The position numbers and the translations under genes were made by a program. The notes beneath the pieces are model-generated. The model was given only the letters and a program-made list of their open reading frames with translations, did not search any database and had not been told where the DNA came from. A stretch of 64,000 bases of DNA, from assembly GCF_017654315.1 (NCBI RefSeq), contig NZ_CP072203.1:5084001-5148000 (forward strand), in the 5' to 3' direction. Of this stretch, positions 1 through 7,662 are shown piece by piece (the first letter of the stretch is position 1; the number at the start of each line of letters is the position of its first letter). The DNA is from Gordonia polyisoprenivorans (GTDB taxonomy: Bacteria > Actinomycetota > Actinomycetes > Mycobacteriales > Mycobacteriaceae).

Positions 1-237
1 GTAGTCGAACGCGAACACCGCCAGACCGGCGTCGGCCAGGCGTCGCGCGAACGGCTCGAGCCCGGAATCCTTGGTACCACAGAAGCCGTGGGCCATCACC
101 ACCACCGGCACTCCTGCGTCGGTGGCGAATGCGGTGCCGGTGGGTGCGAAGAACCAGGCGTCGCAACCGGTTCCGTCAGAATCGAATCGTACGGACTCGA
201 AACGCGCGGTGCGACGGTCGGTGTCGGCGGTGGTCAT
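1..237 (-). CDS. alpha/beta hydrolase, N-terminal part (runs off the window)
   Basis: Only the first 79 codons are present. The start ATG at 237 overlaps the stop of the upstream monooxygenase gene (ATGA), so the two are probably translationally coupled. The visible protein has the beginning of an alpha/beta-hydrolase fold: a beta-strand PVVVMAHGF with the oxyanion-hole HGF, then GTKDSGLEPFARRLADAGLAV and FAFDY. This resembles peptidases or esterases of the S9/S15-like hydrolase group that act on small or acylated substrates. The catalytic Ser, Asp and His lie outside the window, so substrate and exact family cannot be given. Pairing with a flavin monooxygenase suggests that it hydrolyses the ester or lactone product of that enzyme, which is an inference from context. 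Confidence 0.8.
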   Translation of the reverse strand, partial: MTTADTDRRTARFESVRFDSDGTGCDAWFFAPTGTAFATDAGVPVVVMAHGFCGTKDSGLEPFARRLADAGLAVFAFDY

Positions 238-1607
238 CGTGCCTCCTGCAGCGGCGCGGCGTCGACGCCCGCCCAGCGGACGGGCCCCTGCTCCGCGGCA
301 CGCGCACGCCCGGCGGGCAGTTCTTTGGTACGGATGTTGTGTTCGTAGAGATAGTGGTCGAGTTGCTGTGTGTGCCTTGCCGTGTGCAGCATGTGCCCGG
401 TGAAGTACTGCTGGTCGGACGCAATGGTCTCGCGCATCTGCGGCACCGACGGCGGTCGGTACTGTCCGACTGCATAGGCACCGATGACCCTGGCCTGGCA
501 TTCCACGAACGGAAACAGCGTCGGCGTGGACTGGGCGAACCCGGCGAACACGACGTCGTCGATGCCCGGATGGAAGATGCGCTTGTACAGGTCGATGTGG
601 TTGTCGGGGGCGCTGATCACGTCGGGGTCGAAGAACGGGAAGGTGATGTTGTATCCGGTGGCGTAGATGATCACGTCGAAGTCGGCACTCGTACCGTCGG
701 CGAAGTGCACGGTGTGGCCGTCGAGTCGCTCGATGTTGCCCTTGGCGGTGACGTCACCGGAGCCGAGCCGCAGCGGCAGCTCGACCGACTGCGTCGGATG
801 TGCTTCGAAGAACTTGTGATTCGGGGTCGGCAGTCCGTAATCCTCGGGGCGCCCGGCGGTCATCGGCTGCATGATCTGGGTGAACTTGCGCTGCCACGAG
901 AACGGAATGTAGGGCGAGGTGTGGTAGTACTTGTCGGCCGGTTTGCCCGCGAAGTACTTGGGGACGATCCAGGCGCTCGACCGGGTCGAGATGGTGACCG
1001 TGGTGTCGAGCGCCTTGGACGACAGCTCGACGGCGATGTCGGCGGCACTGTTGCCCAAGCCCACCACCAGGATTCGTTTACCGGCGAAGTCCAGCGGCGT
1101 ACGCGGGTCGATATAGGAATGGGAGTGGATCTCGTCACCGGCGAATTCGCCCGGGAAGTCCGGCCACCGCGGATCCCAGTGATGCCCGTTGGCCACGACC
1201 AGCAGGTCGACGCGACGCGTCTCGCCGCGCTGGGTCGACAACTCCCACCCGCCGCCGTCGAGTCGACGGGCGTGGGTGACACCATTTCCGAACTCGATGT
1301 TCTCGCGCAGACCGAAGGCGTCGGTGTAGTCGTCGAGGTACTGCTTGATCTGGGTGTGGTGCGGGAAGTCCGGGTATTCCGACGGCATGGGGAAATCGCG
1401 GAACGACAGCTGATGCTTGGACGTGTCGATGTGCAGCGAGCGGTAAGCGCTGGAGTGCCCGTTGGGATTACCGAACGCCCAGTTGCCGCCGACCCGATCG
1501 GAACTCTCGAAGCAGGTATACGGAACGCCGTAGTCGGTAAGCATCTTTCCCGATGTCAGACCGCTGATTCCGGCGCCGATGATGGCGGTACGCGGGAGAT
1601 CGCGCAT
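234..1607 (-). CDS. flavin-containing monooxygenase (FMO/Baeyer-Villiger type)
   Basis: 457-residue FAD/NADPH monooxygenase. Residues 11-16 (GAGISG) form the FAD-binding Rossmann motif. Residues 155-165 (FAGDEIHSHSY) match the FMO identifying motif F-x-G-x3-H-x3-Y. A second Rossmann motif, VVGLGNSAADIA at about 181-192, binds NADPH. Length is normal for bacterial FMOs, which oxygenate soft nucleophiles or ketones. A purine-rich stretch (AAGGGG) lies just upstream of the ATG at 1607. The gene overlaps the following hydrolase by 3 bases and is divergent from a TetR regulator across a 111-bp region with two inverted repeats, so control by that regulator is likely. The substrate is unknown; some family members are ketone Baeyer-Villiger enzymes. 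Confidence 0.88.
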   Translation of the reverse strand: MRDLPRTAIIGAGISGLTSGKMLTDYGVPYTCFESSDRVGGNWAFGNPNGHSSAYRSLHIDTSKHQLSFRDFPMPSEYPDFPHHTQIKQYLDDYTDAFGLRENIEFGNGVTHARRLDGGGWELSTQRGETRRVDLLVVANGHHWDPRWPDFPGEFAGDEIHSHSYIDPRTPLDFAGKRILVVGLGNSAADIAVELSSKALDTTVTISTRSSAWIVPKYFAGKPADKYYHTSPYIPFSWQRKFTQIMQPMTAGRPEDYGLPTPNHKFFEAHPTQSVELPLRLGSGDVTAKGNIERLDGHTVHFADGTSADFDVIIYATGYNITFPFFDPDVISAPDNHIDLYKRIFHPGIDDVVFAGFAQSTPTLFPFVECQARVIGAYAVGQYRPPSVPQMRETIASDQQYFTGHMLHTARHTQQLDHYLYEHNIRTKELPAGRARAAEQGPVRWAGVDAAPLQEAR

Positions 1608-1628
1608 GGGAGCCCCTTTTGGATAGTT

Positions 1629-1648
1629 GACAGATCTCTGAATCTGTC
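1629..1648. promoter_or_regulatory. inverted repeat in the FMO/TetR divergent promoter
   Basis: Perfect 7-bp inverted repeat GACAGAT-N6-ATCTGTC. It starts 22 bases upstream of the FMO start codon and faces the divergent TetR gene. Position and symmetry fit a regulator-binding site; the binding protein is inferred. Confidence 0.45.
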
Positions 1649-1668
1649 TACCGCACGCAAGGCCTCAC

Positions 1669-1696
1669 AGTGAACACTTTGGCGAAACTGTCCACT
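1669..1696. promoter_or_regulatory. second inverted repeat, probable TetR operator
   Basis: Arms AGTGAACA and TGTCCACT are 7/8 complementary and separated by 12 bp. The site ends 22 bp before the TetR ATG. Its 28-bp span is typical of TetR-family operators, so autoregulation and repression of the FMO gene are plausible but inferred. Confidence 0.45.
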
Positions 1697-1718
1697 CCGG
1701 TTGTTAGAGTTGGTGACC

Positions 1719-2315
1719 ATGACACCCGCCCCGGCCACCAGCGTCGCCGACCGCCTGCTCGACGCGGCCGAGAAGTTGCTCGCCGACAAGGGCATTCGGG
1801 CCACGACGATGCAGCAGGTCGCCGACGTCGCCGGGGTGTCGCGGGCGTGGCTCTACCGACACTTCCCCGACAAGCAGTCGATGGTCGGGGCGACGATCGT
1901 GCGGCTCACCGATTCGTTCTGGAGCGACGCGCGCGTCGAACTCGAAACACTGGGCGACTTCACCGCGCAACTCGTGGCAGGCGTCCGAATCGGCCGCGGC
2001 GCCTACGACGACCCCGGAACACTGCTGCTGCGGCTGCGCACGGAGGAGCCGGAGGAATTCGCCGCGTGCGCGGGCGTGGGCGTCAGCGCCCTCGTCCCCG
2101 ACCTCGCACTGTTCTGGAGACCATTCGTCGACGCGGCGATCGAGACCGGACAGGTACACCCCGATCACGACGCCGTCGAGGTATCGGAGTGGGTGGCCCG
2201 CATTCTCATCAGCCTCGGCACCGTTCCCGGCACCACCGTCGACGCCGACGACCCGGCGTCGGTGCGACGACAGGTCGAGCGCTTCGTCATCCCGGGGCTC
2301 GCGGCCGCGCCGTAA
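1719..2315 (+). CDS. TetR-family transcriptional regulator
   Basis: 198 residues from the ATG at 1719; a TTG 18 bases upstream is in frame but less convincing. The N-terminus carries the TetR DNA-binding domain: RLLDAAEKLLADKGIRATTMQQVADVAGVSRAWLYRHFPDKQ, split here as helix 1 (about residues 10-25) and the helix-turn-helix (about 30-50). The C-terminal two thirds is an all-helical ligand-binding domain without recognisable specificity. It is divergent from the FMO/hydrolase pair and likely controls that pair and itself through the inverted repeats between them. Downstream it converges on an LLM oxidoreductase gene across a tandem-repeat tract. Confidence 0.85.
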   Translation: MTPAPATSVADRLLDAAEKLLADKGIRATTMQQVADVAGVSRAWLYRHFPDKQSMVGATIVRLTDSFWSDARVELETLGDFTAQLVAGVRIGRGAYDDPGTLLLRLRTEEPEEFAACAGVGVSALVPDLALFWRPFVDAAIETGQVHPDHDAVEVSEWVARILISLGTVPGTTVDADDPASVRRQVERFVIPGLAAAP

Positions 2316-2317
2316 AG

Positions 2318-2443
2318 GAGCGCTGTCGACGGGGAGAGGGGCGCTGTCGGCGGGGAGGAGAGCGCGGTCGACGAGGTGGAGAGCGCGGTCGGCGAGGTGG
2401 AGAGCGCCGTCGGCGATGGGGAGGGCGCTGTCGGCGGGAAAGG
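2318..2443. repeat. six-copy 21-bp tandem repeat between convergent genes
   Basis: Six degenerate units of about 21 bp, with core GAGCGCGGTCGRCGAGG, fill the whole gap between the stop codons of the TetR gene and the LLM oxidoreductase gene. Units 3 and 4 differ by one base. The tract is about 80% GC, keeps a multiple of three and lacks stop codons in some frames, but it shows no independent coding signal. It looks like a VNTR-type tract. Confidence 0.7.
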
Positions 2444-2444
2444 G

Positions 2445-3299
2445 CTACACGACGGCAGGGGCGAGACCGAGCTTGCCGGCGAGTTTGGCGAGGTAGCCGC
2501 GGGCGCGTTCCACCGAGTCGTCGGGGAGGCCGTACAGGACCTGCGTGACCCCGATCTCGCGCCACTTCTCCAGCTTCTCGGCGACCGGCTTGAAGTCGAG
2601 GACGACGACCTCCGGCGCGCCGTCACGGCCGGCGTCGGACCAGATCCGGTGCAGCAGGCCCACCGAGCCCTCGATGTCCTCTTCACCCGGCGTGGTGATC
2701 CAGCCGTCGGCGCTGCGGGCGATCCATCGGAAGTTCTTCTCGTTGCCTGCGGCGCCGACGAGCGTGGGGATGTGCGCCTGTGGCTTGGGCCATGCCCAGC
2801 TGGGCCCGAAATCGACGAAGTCACCGTGGTATTCGGCCTCCTCGTCGGTCCAGAGCGCGCGCATGGCCTCGAGGTATTCACGCAACATCGTCCGCCGCAG
2901 CTTCGGCGGCACCTTGTGATCGGCCAATTCGTCGAGGTTCCAACCGAATCCGACACCGAGCGTCAGCCGTCCGCCGGACAGGTGATCGAGGGTGGCGAGG
3001 GTCTTGGCGAGGGTGATCGGATCGGACTGCACCGGTAGCGCGACCGCCGTGGCGAGCCTGATCCGCTCGGTGACCGCAGCGGCCGCGGCCAGCGTGGTCC
3101 AGGGGTCGAGGGTACGCATGTAGCGATCGTCGGGCAACGAGGAATCACCGGTTCGCGGATGCGCCGCATCGCGGCGGGTCGGGATGTGCCCGTGCTCGGG
3201 CACAAAATACGACGCGAACCCGGCCTCTTCGATGAGCGGGGCCAGGACCTGCGGCGTCAGGCCGCGGTCGCTGGTGAACTGCACGATCCCGAAATCCAT
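2445..3299 (-). CDS. LLM-class F420-dependent oxidoreductase
   Basis: 284-residue luciferase-like TIM-barrel protein. Diagnostic segments are the N-terminal MDFGIVQFTSDRG, FVPEHGHIP, the strand TERIRLATAVALPVQ with DPITLAKTLATLDHLSGGRLTLGVGFGWN (about residues 80-130), and the C-terminal GWITTPGEE region. This pattern belongs to the F420-dependent LLM subfamily common in mycobacteria and relatives; FMN cannot be excluded. The substrate is unknown. A KstR-like palindrome 35 bases upstream of the ATG suggests a link to sterol or cholesterol catabolism. The gene is transcribed away from the downstream nSTAND gene's 3' end and probably forms its own unit. Confidence 0.85.
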   Translation of the reverse strand: MDFGIVQFTSDRGLTPQVLAPLIEEAGFASYFVPEHGHIPTRRDAAHPRTGDSSLPDDRYMRTLDPWTTLAAAAAVTERIRLATAVALPVQSDPITLAKTLATLDHLSGGRLTLGVGFGWNLDELADHKVPPKLRRTMLREYLEAMRALWTDEEAEYHGDFVDFGPSWAWPKPQAHIPTLVGAAGNEKNFRWIARSADGWITTPGEEDIEGSVGLLHRIWSDAGRDGAPEVVVLDFKPVAEKLEKWREIGVTQVLYGLPDDSVERARGYLAKLAGKLGLAPAVV

Positions 3300-3333
3300 G
3301 CCCTCACCTTAGACACAGGCCTGGACACCTGTC

Positions 3334-3347
3334 TAGAACAAGTTCTC
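3334..3347. promoter_or_regulatory. KstR-like operator upstream of the LLM oxidoreductase
   Basis: TAGAACAAGTTCTC matches 13 of 14 positions of the KstR consensus TNNAACNNGTTNNA and contains the perfect palindrome AGAAC-AA-GTTCT. It lies 35-48 bases upstream of the ATG at 3299. KstR represses sterol-catabolic genes in mycolata; binding here is inferred. Confidence 0.5.
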
Positions 3348-3355
3348 GTTTTACT

Positions 3356-6300
3356 TCAGCCGGGGCAGACGTCGGGGTACGCGACGCCCTCGGCGAATTC
3401 GTCCCACGTGCCGCGATCGATGTGATTGTCGGCCGCGCAGACGCGGCTCGCGACGGCTCCGGCGTCGATCGTCCACCACTGCAGATCGGATCGGCCGCCC
3501 GCATAGATGACGTCGTTGGGCGCGATCATCGGCTCGCGGACGTACGCCGATTCGGCGGTGATCGACTCGTCGCGCGCAATCGGCTTCGGCGCATCGGGCG
3601 TCGAGATGTCCCACAGCTGCACGCTCAGGTCGGCGCCCACCACCAGGGTCGCGCCGTCGGCCGACACCGACAACGACGTCACCCGGACGCCGGCCGGAAC
3701 GCGCACGCGCGCAGTCGATTCGGAACCGACCGCGGTCACCGAGATGGTCTGGTCGTCGGCGCCACCGTAGATGTAACGTCCGTCGGGGCTGAACACGGCC
3801 GCATTGACCGCACTGGTGTGCGAGGCCATCTGTTGTGCCAGGTGGGGATTCTGGGGGTCGTCGATATCCCACCGTGTGATGCGATGTGCGGCGTCGGCGA
3901 CGACGAGATCACCACCGTCGGGGTTGAATTGGACGTCCTCGATGAAGCCGTCCGCGGTGGCGAACGGCTGTCCGAGCATCCGTGGCGCATGCGGGTCGGC
4001 GACGTCCCACAACTGGATCGAGTTGTCGTTGCTGCCGGTGACCAGCAGATCCCTCGTCGGGTCAAAGGCCAGCGGGAAGGTGTGGCGGGTCTGTACCGGA
4101 AGCGTCACCAGACGGCGCGGCGCCCGGCGATCGGAGATGTCGTAGAGATCGACCTCGCCGCCACCGGTGAACGCGCTCGCGAGAATGGTGCCCGTCCGGT
4201 TGAACGCGGTCACATACCCACCACTGGGCCGCGGTTGCGAGGAGATCCGCGACAGTTCGGTCGGCGCCCGGCCACGCGGCAGATTCCACAGCGCGATCGT
4301 CTGGTCGGCGGCGCTGGTGGCCAAGGTCGTGCCATCCGGGCTGACCGAGGTCTGGGTGATGGGCAGCGAATGCGCGGGCTGAGGTGACGCCGGGATATCC
4401 CAGGCCTGGATCGTCCCGGCGCCACCGGCGGTCAGGATCACCTGTGGGGCGATCTCACGGGCGGTGAAGAACGCACCGCCGGAGGTTCGCATCGGCACAC
4501 CGAGTTCGGTGAGCAGATCGGCCGATGCCGATGTCCCAGCGGTGCCGACGTCCCAGCGACGCGCGAATCCGTCGAGACCGGACGAGATCAACGACCGGCC
4601 ATCGGCGGAGAATCCGACCGACCAGATCGCCGCGCCGTGCGCCCGGACGCGGCCCAACGCGATCGGCGAGCGCGGATCGGCGATGTTCCACACCGCGACC
4701 GTCCCGTCGTCCCGGCCGGCCGCAAGCAGCGTGCCGTCGGGTGAGATCGCCACCGAATGCCACCCGCTGTCGATACCGTCGCGCAGGTCCGAGAGATGGA
4801 CCGGCGCAGCCGGATCGGCGATGTCGGAGAGGCTGATGGTGCCGTCGTCGGAACCGGCGACGAGCACCGGTCGGGTCGGCGACAGCGCGACCGTCCGGAC
4901 CGGACCGGTGTGATCGCGGATCGCCGACACCGCGCGGTACCCGCCGGGCGCGGTGGTGTCCCACAAGGTGACGACCCCGTTGTCGTGGGTGGTCGCGAGC
5001 ACCCGGCCGGTGTGGTCGTACCGCAGGATGTAGGACGTCCCGGTGCCGTACGGCGACTGCAACGTCTGGGTCCGCACCGGATGGGTGACGTCGGCGATGT
5101 CCCACACCGCGATCTTGCCCTCGCCGTCGGCCGAGGCCAGGGTCGGCGAGCCGGGCCGGAAATCGACCGAGGTGACAAAGGAGCCGTAACCGCGCAGCGC
5201 CGGGCCCGCCGCCACGATGTCGCGCGGGTTGTCGGCGCGCCACAGGCGCACCGAGCGGTCGTAACTGGCCGTCGCCAGCAATCTGCCTCCCGACCCGCCG
5301 GAGGTCAGGCCCAGGTCGTACACCGACCCCTGGTGGCCCTGTCGTGCCGAGATCGGCAACGGAAGCTGTTGTGTCTGAAGCACCCGCATCCGCGCCAGCG
5401 GGTTGTCGGGGTGGATGCGCCACGCCCCCACCGCGAGTTGGGCGGCGAGGCCGGGATCGGTCTGGGCCAGCCGCCCCGCCGAGGACAGCAGCGCCGAGAA
5501 CCGCGCATTGTCGCTCTCGCGGGCCAGCGCGACGTTGGAGAAGATGGCCACCCCCGCGGCGACCACCGAGATCACCGCGAGCAGCGAGACCGAAGCGATC
5601 GCCCATCGCCGGCGGCGGCGTTGGGTGTCGATGTGGTGGCGGCCGGTGTCGAGGAAGTCGCGAGCCACCGAGCCGAGCACCGGGTCGTCGGCCACCTGCG
5701 CGGCCCACTCGTAGCGCGTCGAGTTGTAGAGCAACGACGTGTCGCGGCCCTGACGGTCCCACTCAGTGGCATCGGAGGTGACGCGCTCGAGAACCGGAGC
5801 GCTGTCACGGGTGCGTTCGATCAGTTCGCTCAGGCGCGGCCAGGCACTGAGCACGACGTCGTGGATGATCTGGACCTGCTGGTCGGAGACGGTGACGAGG
5901 CGTGACTCCGATAGCGCCTCGATCACCGCGACCGTGCCGGCGCGATCGTCACCGAGGGCGACGAGGTCGGCGAGTGGGCGCGGCCGACGAGCGGTCACCC
6001 CGTCGGAGATGTGGATCAGCGAGAGCAACACCCGCTGCGCGGTGACTCGGTGGGCCGGTGTCAGGGCCTGCCACATGGCCTCTGCGGATTCGGCGATGGC
6101 CGAGGAGACCCCACCCGCCGCGTGATAGCCGCTGACCGTGAGCGTGGCGCCCGCACGGGTTGCCCACATCACCGACAGCACGTGGGCCACCAGCGGGAGC
6201 TGCCCGGCGCGGTCCTCGACCGGGCCGCGCCGCCCGGTCAGGCCGCGCAGATCGGACAGGATGGTCGGGGCGAGGCCCTTGTCGACGCGGATTCCCGACA

Positions 6301-7321
6301 CCCGTGCGGGCGCGGCGATGACCTCTTCGAGTTCGGTGTCGGTCATCGGCGGCACCACGATGGACCGGTGTTGCCACGCCGAGGCGACCGGCTCGAGCGT
6401 GGAGGCCATCTCGTACATGTCGGCGCGGGCCCCGACCACGACCACGGTTCCCGGCTCCGATGCGAGCCCGGTCAACGCCTCCATCAGCTGCTGCACGCGC
6501 GGCGCGTGACGTGACTGCCCGACCAGCACCTGCTCGAGCTGATCCACCACCTGCACGGTCAGCGTCGGCGTGGCCGGGGCGGCCTGGTCCTCGAGTCCGG
6601 TGTCGGGGTTGGCGTCGGGTTGTTCGACGTTGGGTTGTTCGGCGGGCTCGTCGCCTCCCGCGCCCTCGGCACCCTCTCCGTCGGCGTCGTCGAGCAGCGC
6701 GACGGCCGGTCGCGCACGCACTTCCCAGCCGTTCTCGGGACGTTCGGCGAGCCGGGCGAGTCCCGCGCGCAACAATGACGATTTTCCCGCCCCCGAGACG
6801 CCGGTGACGAGCACGATCGCCGGCGAGAACTCGCGGTCGCGGTCGGCGGCTCCGATGAGGGCCGCGAGTTCGTCGAGGACGCGGTCGCGGCCGAAGAAGA
6901 CGTCGCGGTCGTCGGCGGTCATCACCCCGAGTCCCGGATACGGACTGGCGAGCGTCGGGATCGGCTCGGCCGCGCGACCCTTCGACGTACCCGCGTCGCG
7001 GGTGCGGGTGCCACTGGCCGCCGACCACCAGCGTCGCCAGTCACTCAACGACGGCGTATCGGCTCCGCGCGACTGGGCTTGGAGGATGAGCCACGCGAGT
7101 ACGGGTTCGAGTGTCTCGAACCGGGCTGGGAGGTGACGTCCTCGACGCCAGTCGGAGAGGCGTTGCACCGACACCTCGCCACGCCCGGGGGCGATGCGGG
7201 CGGCGCCCGCGATGGTGGCGGCGAGCGTCGGCGATCCGGCCGCGGTGAACAACGCGAGCAGCTGGGAACCGAAGCGTCCGGGGCCGTCGACCGCGGACGC
7301 GTCCGACAGACGCGTCGTCAC
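3356..7321 (-). CDS. nSTAND NTPase with transmembrane helix and C-terminal WD40 propellers
   Basis: 1,321 residues from a GTG at 7321 that has a strong GGGGGAG ribosome site; an in-frame codon 22 triplets upstream is less likely. Order: an N-terminal helical, HTH-like segment (about 15-80, with the conserved SDWRRGRHLP); an nSTAND NTPase module (about 127-560) opening with SPYPGLGVMTADDRDVFFGRD; Walker A GVSGAGKS at 174-181; an acidic insert at 211-252; and Walker B VQVVDQLEQ near 256-264. A transmembrane helix follows at about 573-596. Roughly 14 WD40 repeats (about 660-1315) end in motifs such as VRLWRAD, VAVWNIAD and IQLWDVAD. STAND proteins are signal-sensing oligomerising switches; some act in immunity or cell death. 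The trigger here is unknown and no partner gene is adjacent. Confidence 0.85.
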   Translation of the reverse strand: MTTRLSDASAVDGPGRFGSQLLALFTAAGSPTLAATIAGAARIAPGRGEVSVQRLSDWRRGRHLPARFETLEPVLAWLILQAQSRGADTPSLSDWRRWWSAASGTRTRDAGTSKGRAAEPIPTLASPYPGLGVMTADDRDVFFGRDRVLDELAALIGAADRDREFSPAIVLVTGVSGAGKSSLLRAGLARLAERPENGWEVRARPAVALLDDADGEGAEGAGGDEPAEQPNVEQPDANPDTGLEDQAAPATPTLTVQVVDQLEQVLVGQSRHAPRVQQLMEALTGLASEPGTVVVVGARADMYEMASTLEPVASAWQHRSIVVPPMTDTELEEVIAAPARVSGIRVDKGLAPTILSDLRGLTGRRGPVEDRAGQLPLVAHVLSVMWATRAGATLTVSGYHAAGGVSSAIAESAEAMWQALTPAHRVTAQRVLLSLIHISDGVTARRPRPLADLVALGDDRAGTVAVIEALSESRLVTVSDQQVQIIHDVVLSAWPRLSELIERTRDSAPVLERVTSDATEWDRQGRDTSLLYNSTRYEWAAQVADDPVLGSVARDFLDTGRHHIDTQRRRRRWAIASVSLLAVISVVAAGVAIFSNVALARESDNARFSALLSSAGRLAQTDPGLAAQLAVGAWRIHPDNPLARMRVLQTQQLPLPISARQGHQGSVYDLGLTSGGSGGRLLATASYDRSVRLWRADNPRDIVAAGPALRGYGSFVTSVDFRPGSPTLASADGEGKIAVWDIADVTHPVRTQTLQSPYGTGTSYILRYDHTGRVLATTHDNGVVTLWDTTAPGGYRAVSAIRDHTGPVRTVALSPTRPVLVAGSDDGTISLSDIADPAAPVHLSDLRDGIDSGWHSVAISPDGTLLAAGRDDGTVAVWNIADPRSPIALGRVRAHGAAIWSVGFSADGRSLISSGLDGFARRWDVGTAGTSASADLLTELGVPMRTSGGAFFTAREIAPQVILTAGGAGTIQAWDIPASPQPAHSLPITQTSVSPDGTTLATSAADQTIALWNLPRGRAPTELSRISSQPRPSGGYVTAFNRTGTILASAFTGGGEVDLYDISDRRAPRRLVTLPVQTRHTFPLAFDPTRDLLVTGSNDNSIQLWDVADPHAPRMLGQPFATADGFIEDVQFNPDGGDLVVADAAHRITRWDIDDPQNPHLAQQMASHTSAVNAAVFSPDGRYIYGGADDQTISVTAVGSESTARVRVPAGVRVTSLSVSADGATLVVGADLSVQLWDISTPDAPKPIARDESITAESAYVREPMIAPNDVIYAGGRSDLQWWTIDAGAVASRVCAADNHIDRGTWDEFAEGVAYPDVCPG

Positions 7322-7422
7322 TGGTACTCCCCCTCCCCCGGGTCTCGGGTTCCCTGCGAATCTACGAACCAGGCAGCCCGACGACAAATCAGAGTTTGGT
7401 CACATCCGCCCATCCGGTTCCG

Positions 7423-7441
7423 GTTTTCCGGTCCGGAAAAC
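7423..7441. promoter_or_regulatory. inverted repeat upstream of the nSTAND gene
   Basis: Perfect 8-bp arms GTTTTCCG and CGGAAAAC with a 3-base centre, about 100 bp upstream of the GTG start at 7321. It sits in the 341-bp gap between the nSTAND gene and the next gene. It could be an operator or a hairpin. The rest of this gap, apart from the hairpin at 7571-7610, shows nothing recognisable. Confidence 0.35.
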
Positions 7442-7570
7442 TCGTGCAATGACCTTACCAGCGGTTTTCGGCGGAAGTCCGGTCCACCGGTGGCATGGAC
7501 CCAGCACGGTCGATTTGACTGAGGTCACTCCCCGGTCGGTGTCGCGACCACCGGGTCGAGTGTCGGGGGA

Positions 7571-7610
7571 TGCGCTCTCGTCGCCGACGTGGGGCGGCGG
7601 CGAGAGCGCA
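7571..7610 (-). terminator. hairpin downstream of the toroid-protein gene, probable terminator
   Basis: TGCGCTCTCGTCGCCG pairs with CGGCGGCGAGAGCGCA over 16 bp with one T-G wobble and an 8-base loop. It lies 52 bases beyond the stop of the minus-strand gene ending at 7663. No U-tract follows, as is usual for actinobacterial terminators. Confidence 0.5.
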
Positions 7611-7662
7611 TTCGAGAGAAGGCGGCAGTCCGCTCAGGGCGACCCCCTCGGGGCGCACCGCC

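Noticed and set aside
129..1673. Long plus-strand open frame opposite the FMO gene
   Set aside because: Covers the reverse complement of a clear monooxygenase; translation is Arg/Gly/Val-rich with no motif.
7322..7662. Small gene in the 341-bp gap
   Set aside because: No frame has a ribosome site and protein-like composition; only an inverted repeat and a terminator-like hairpin are supported.
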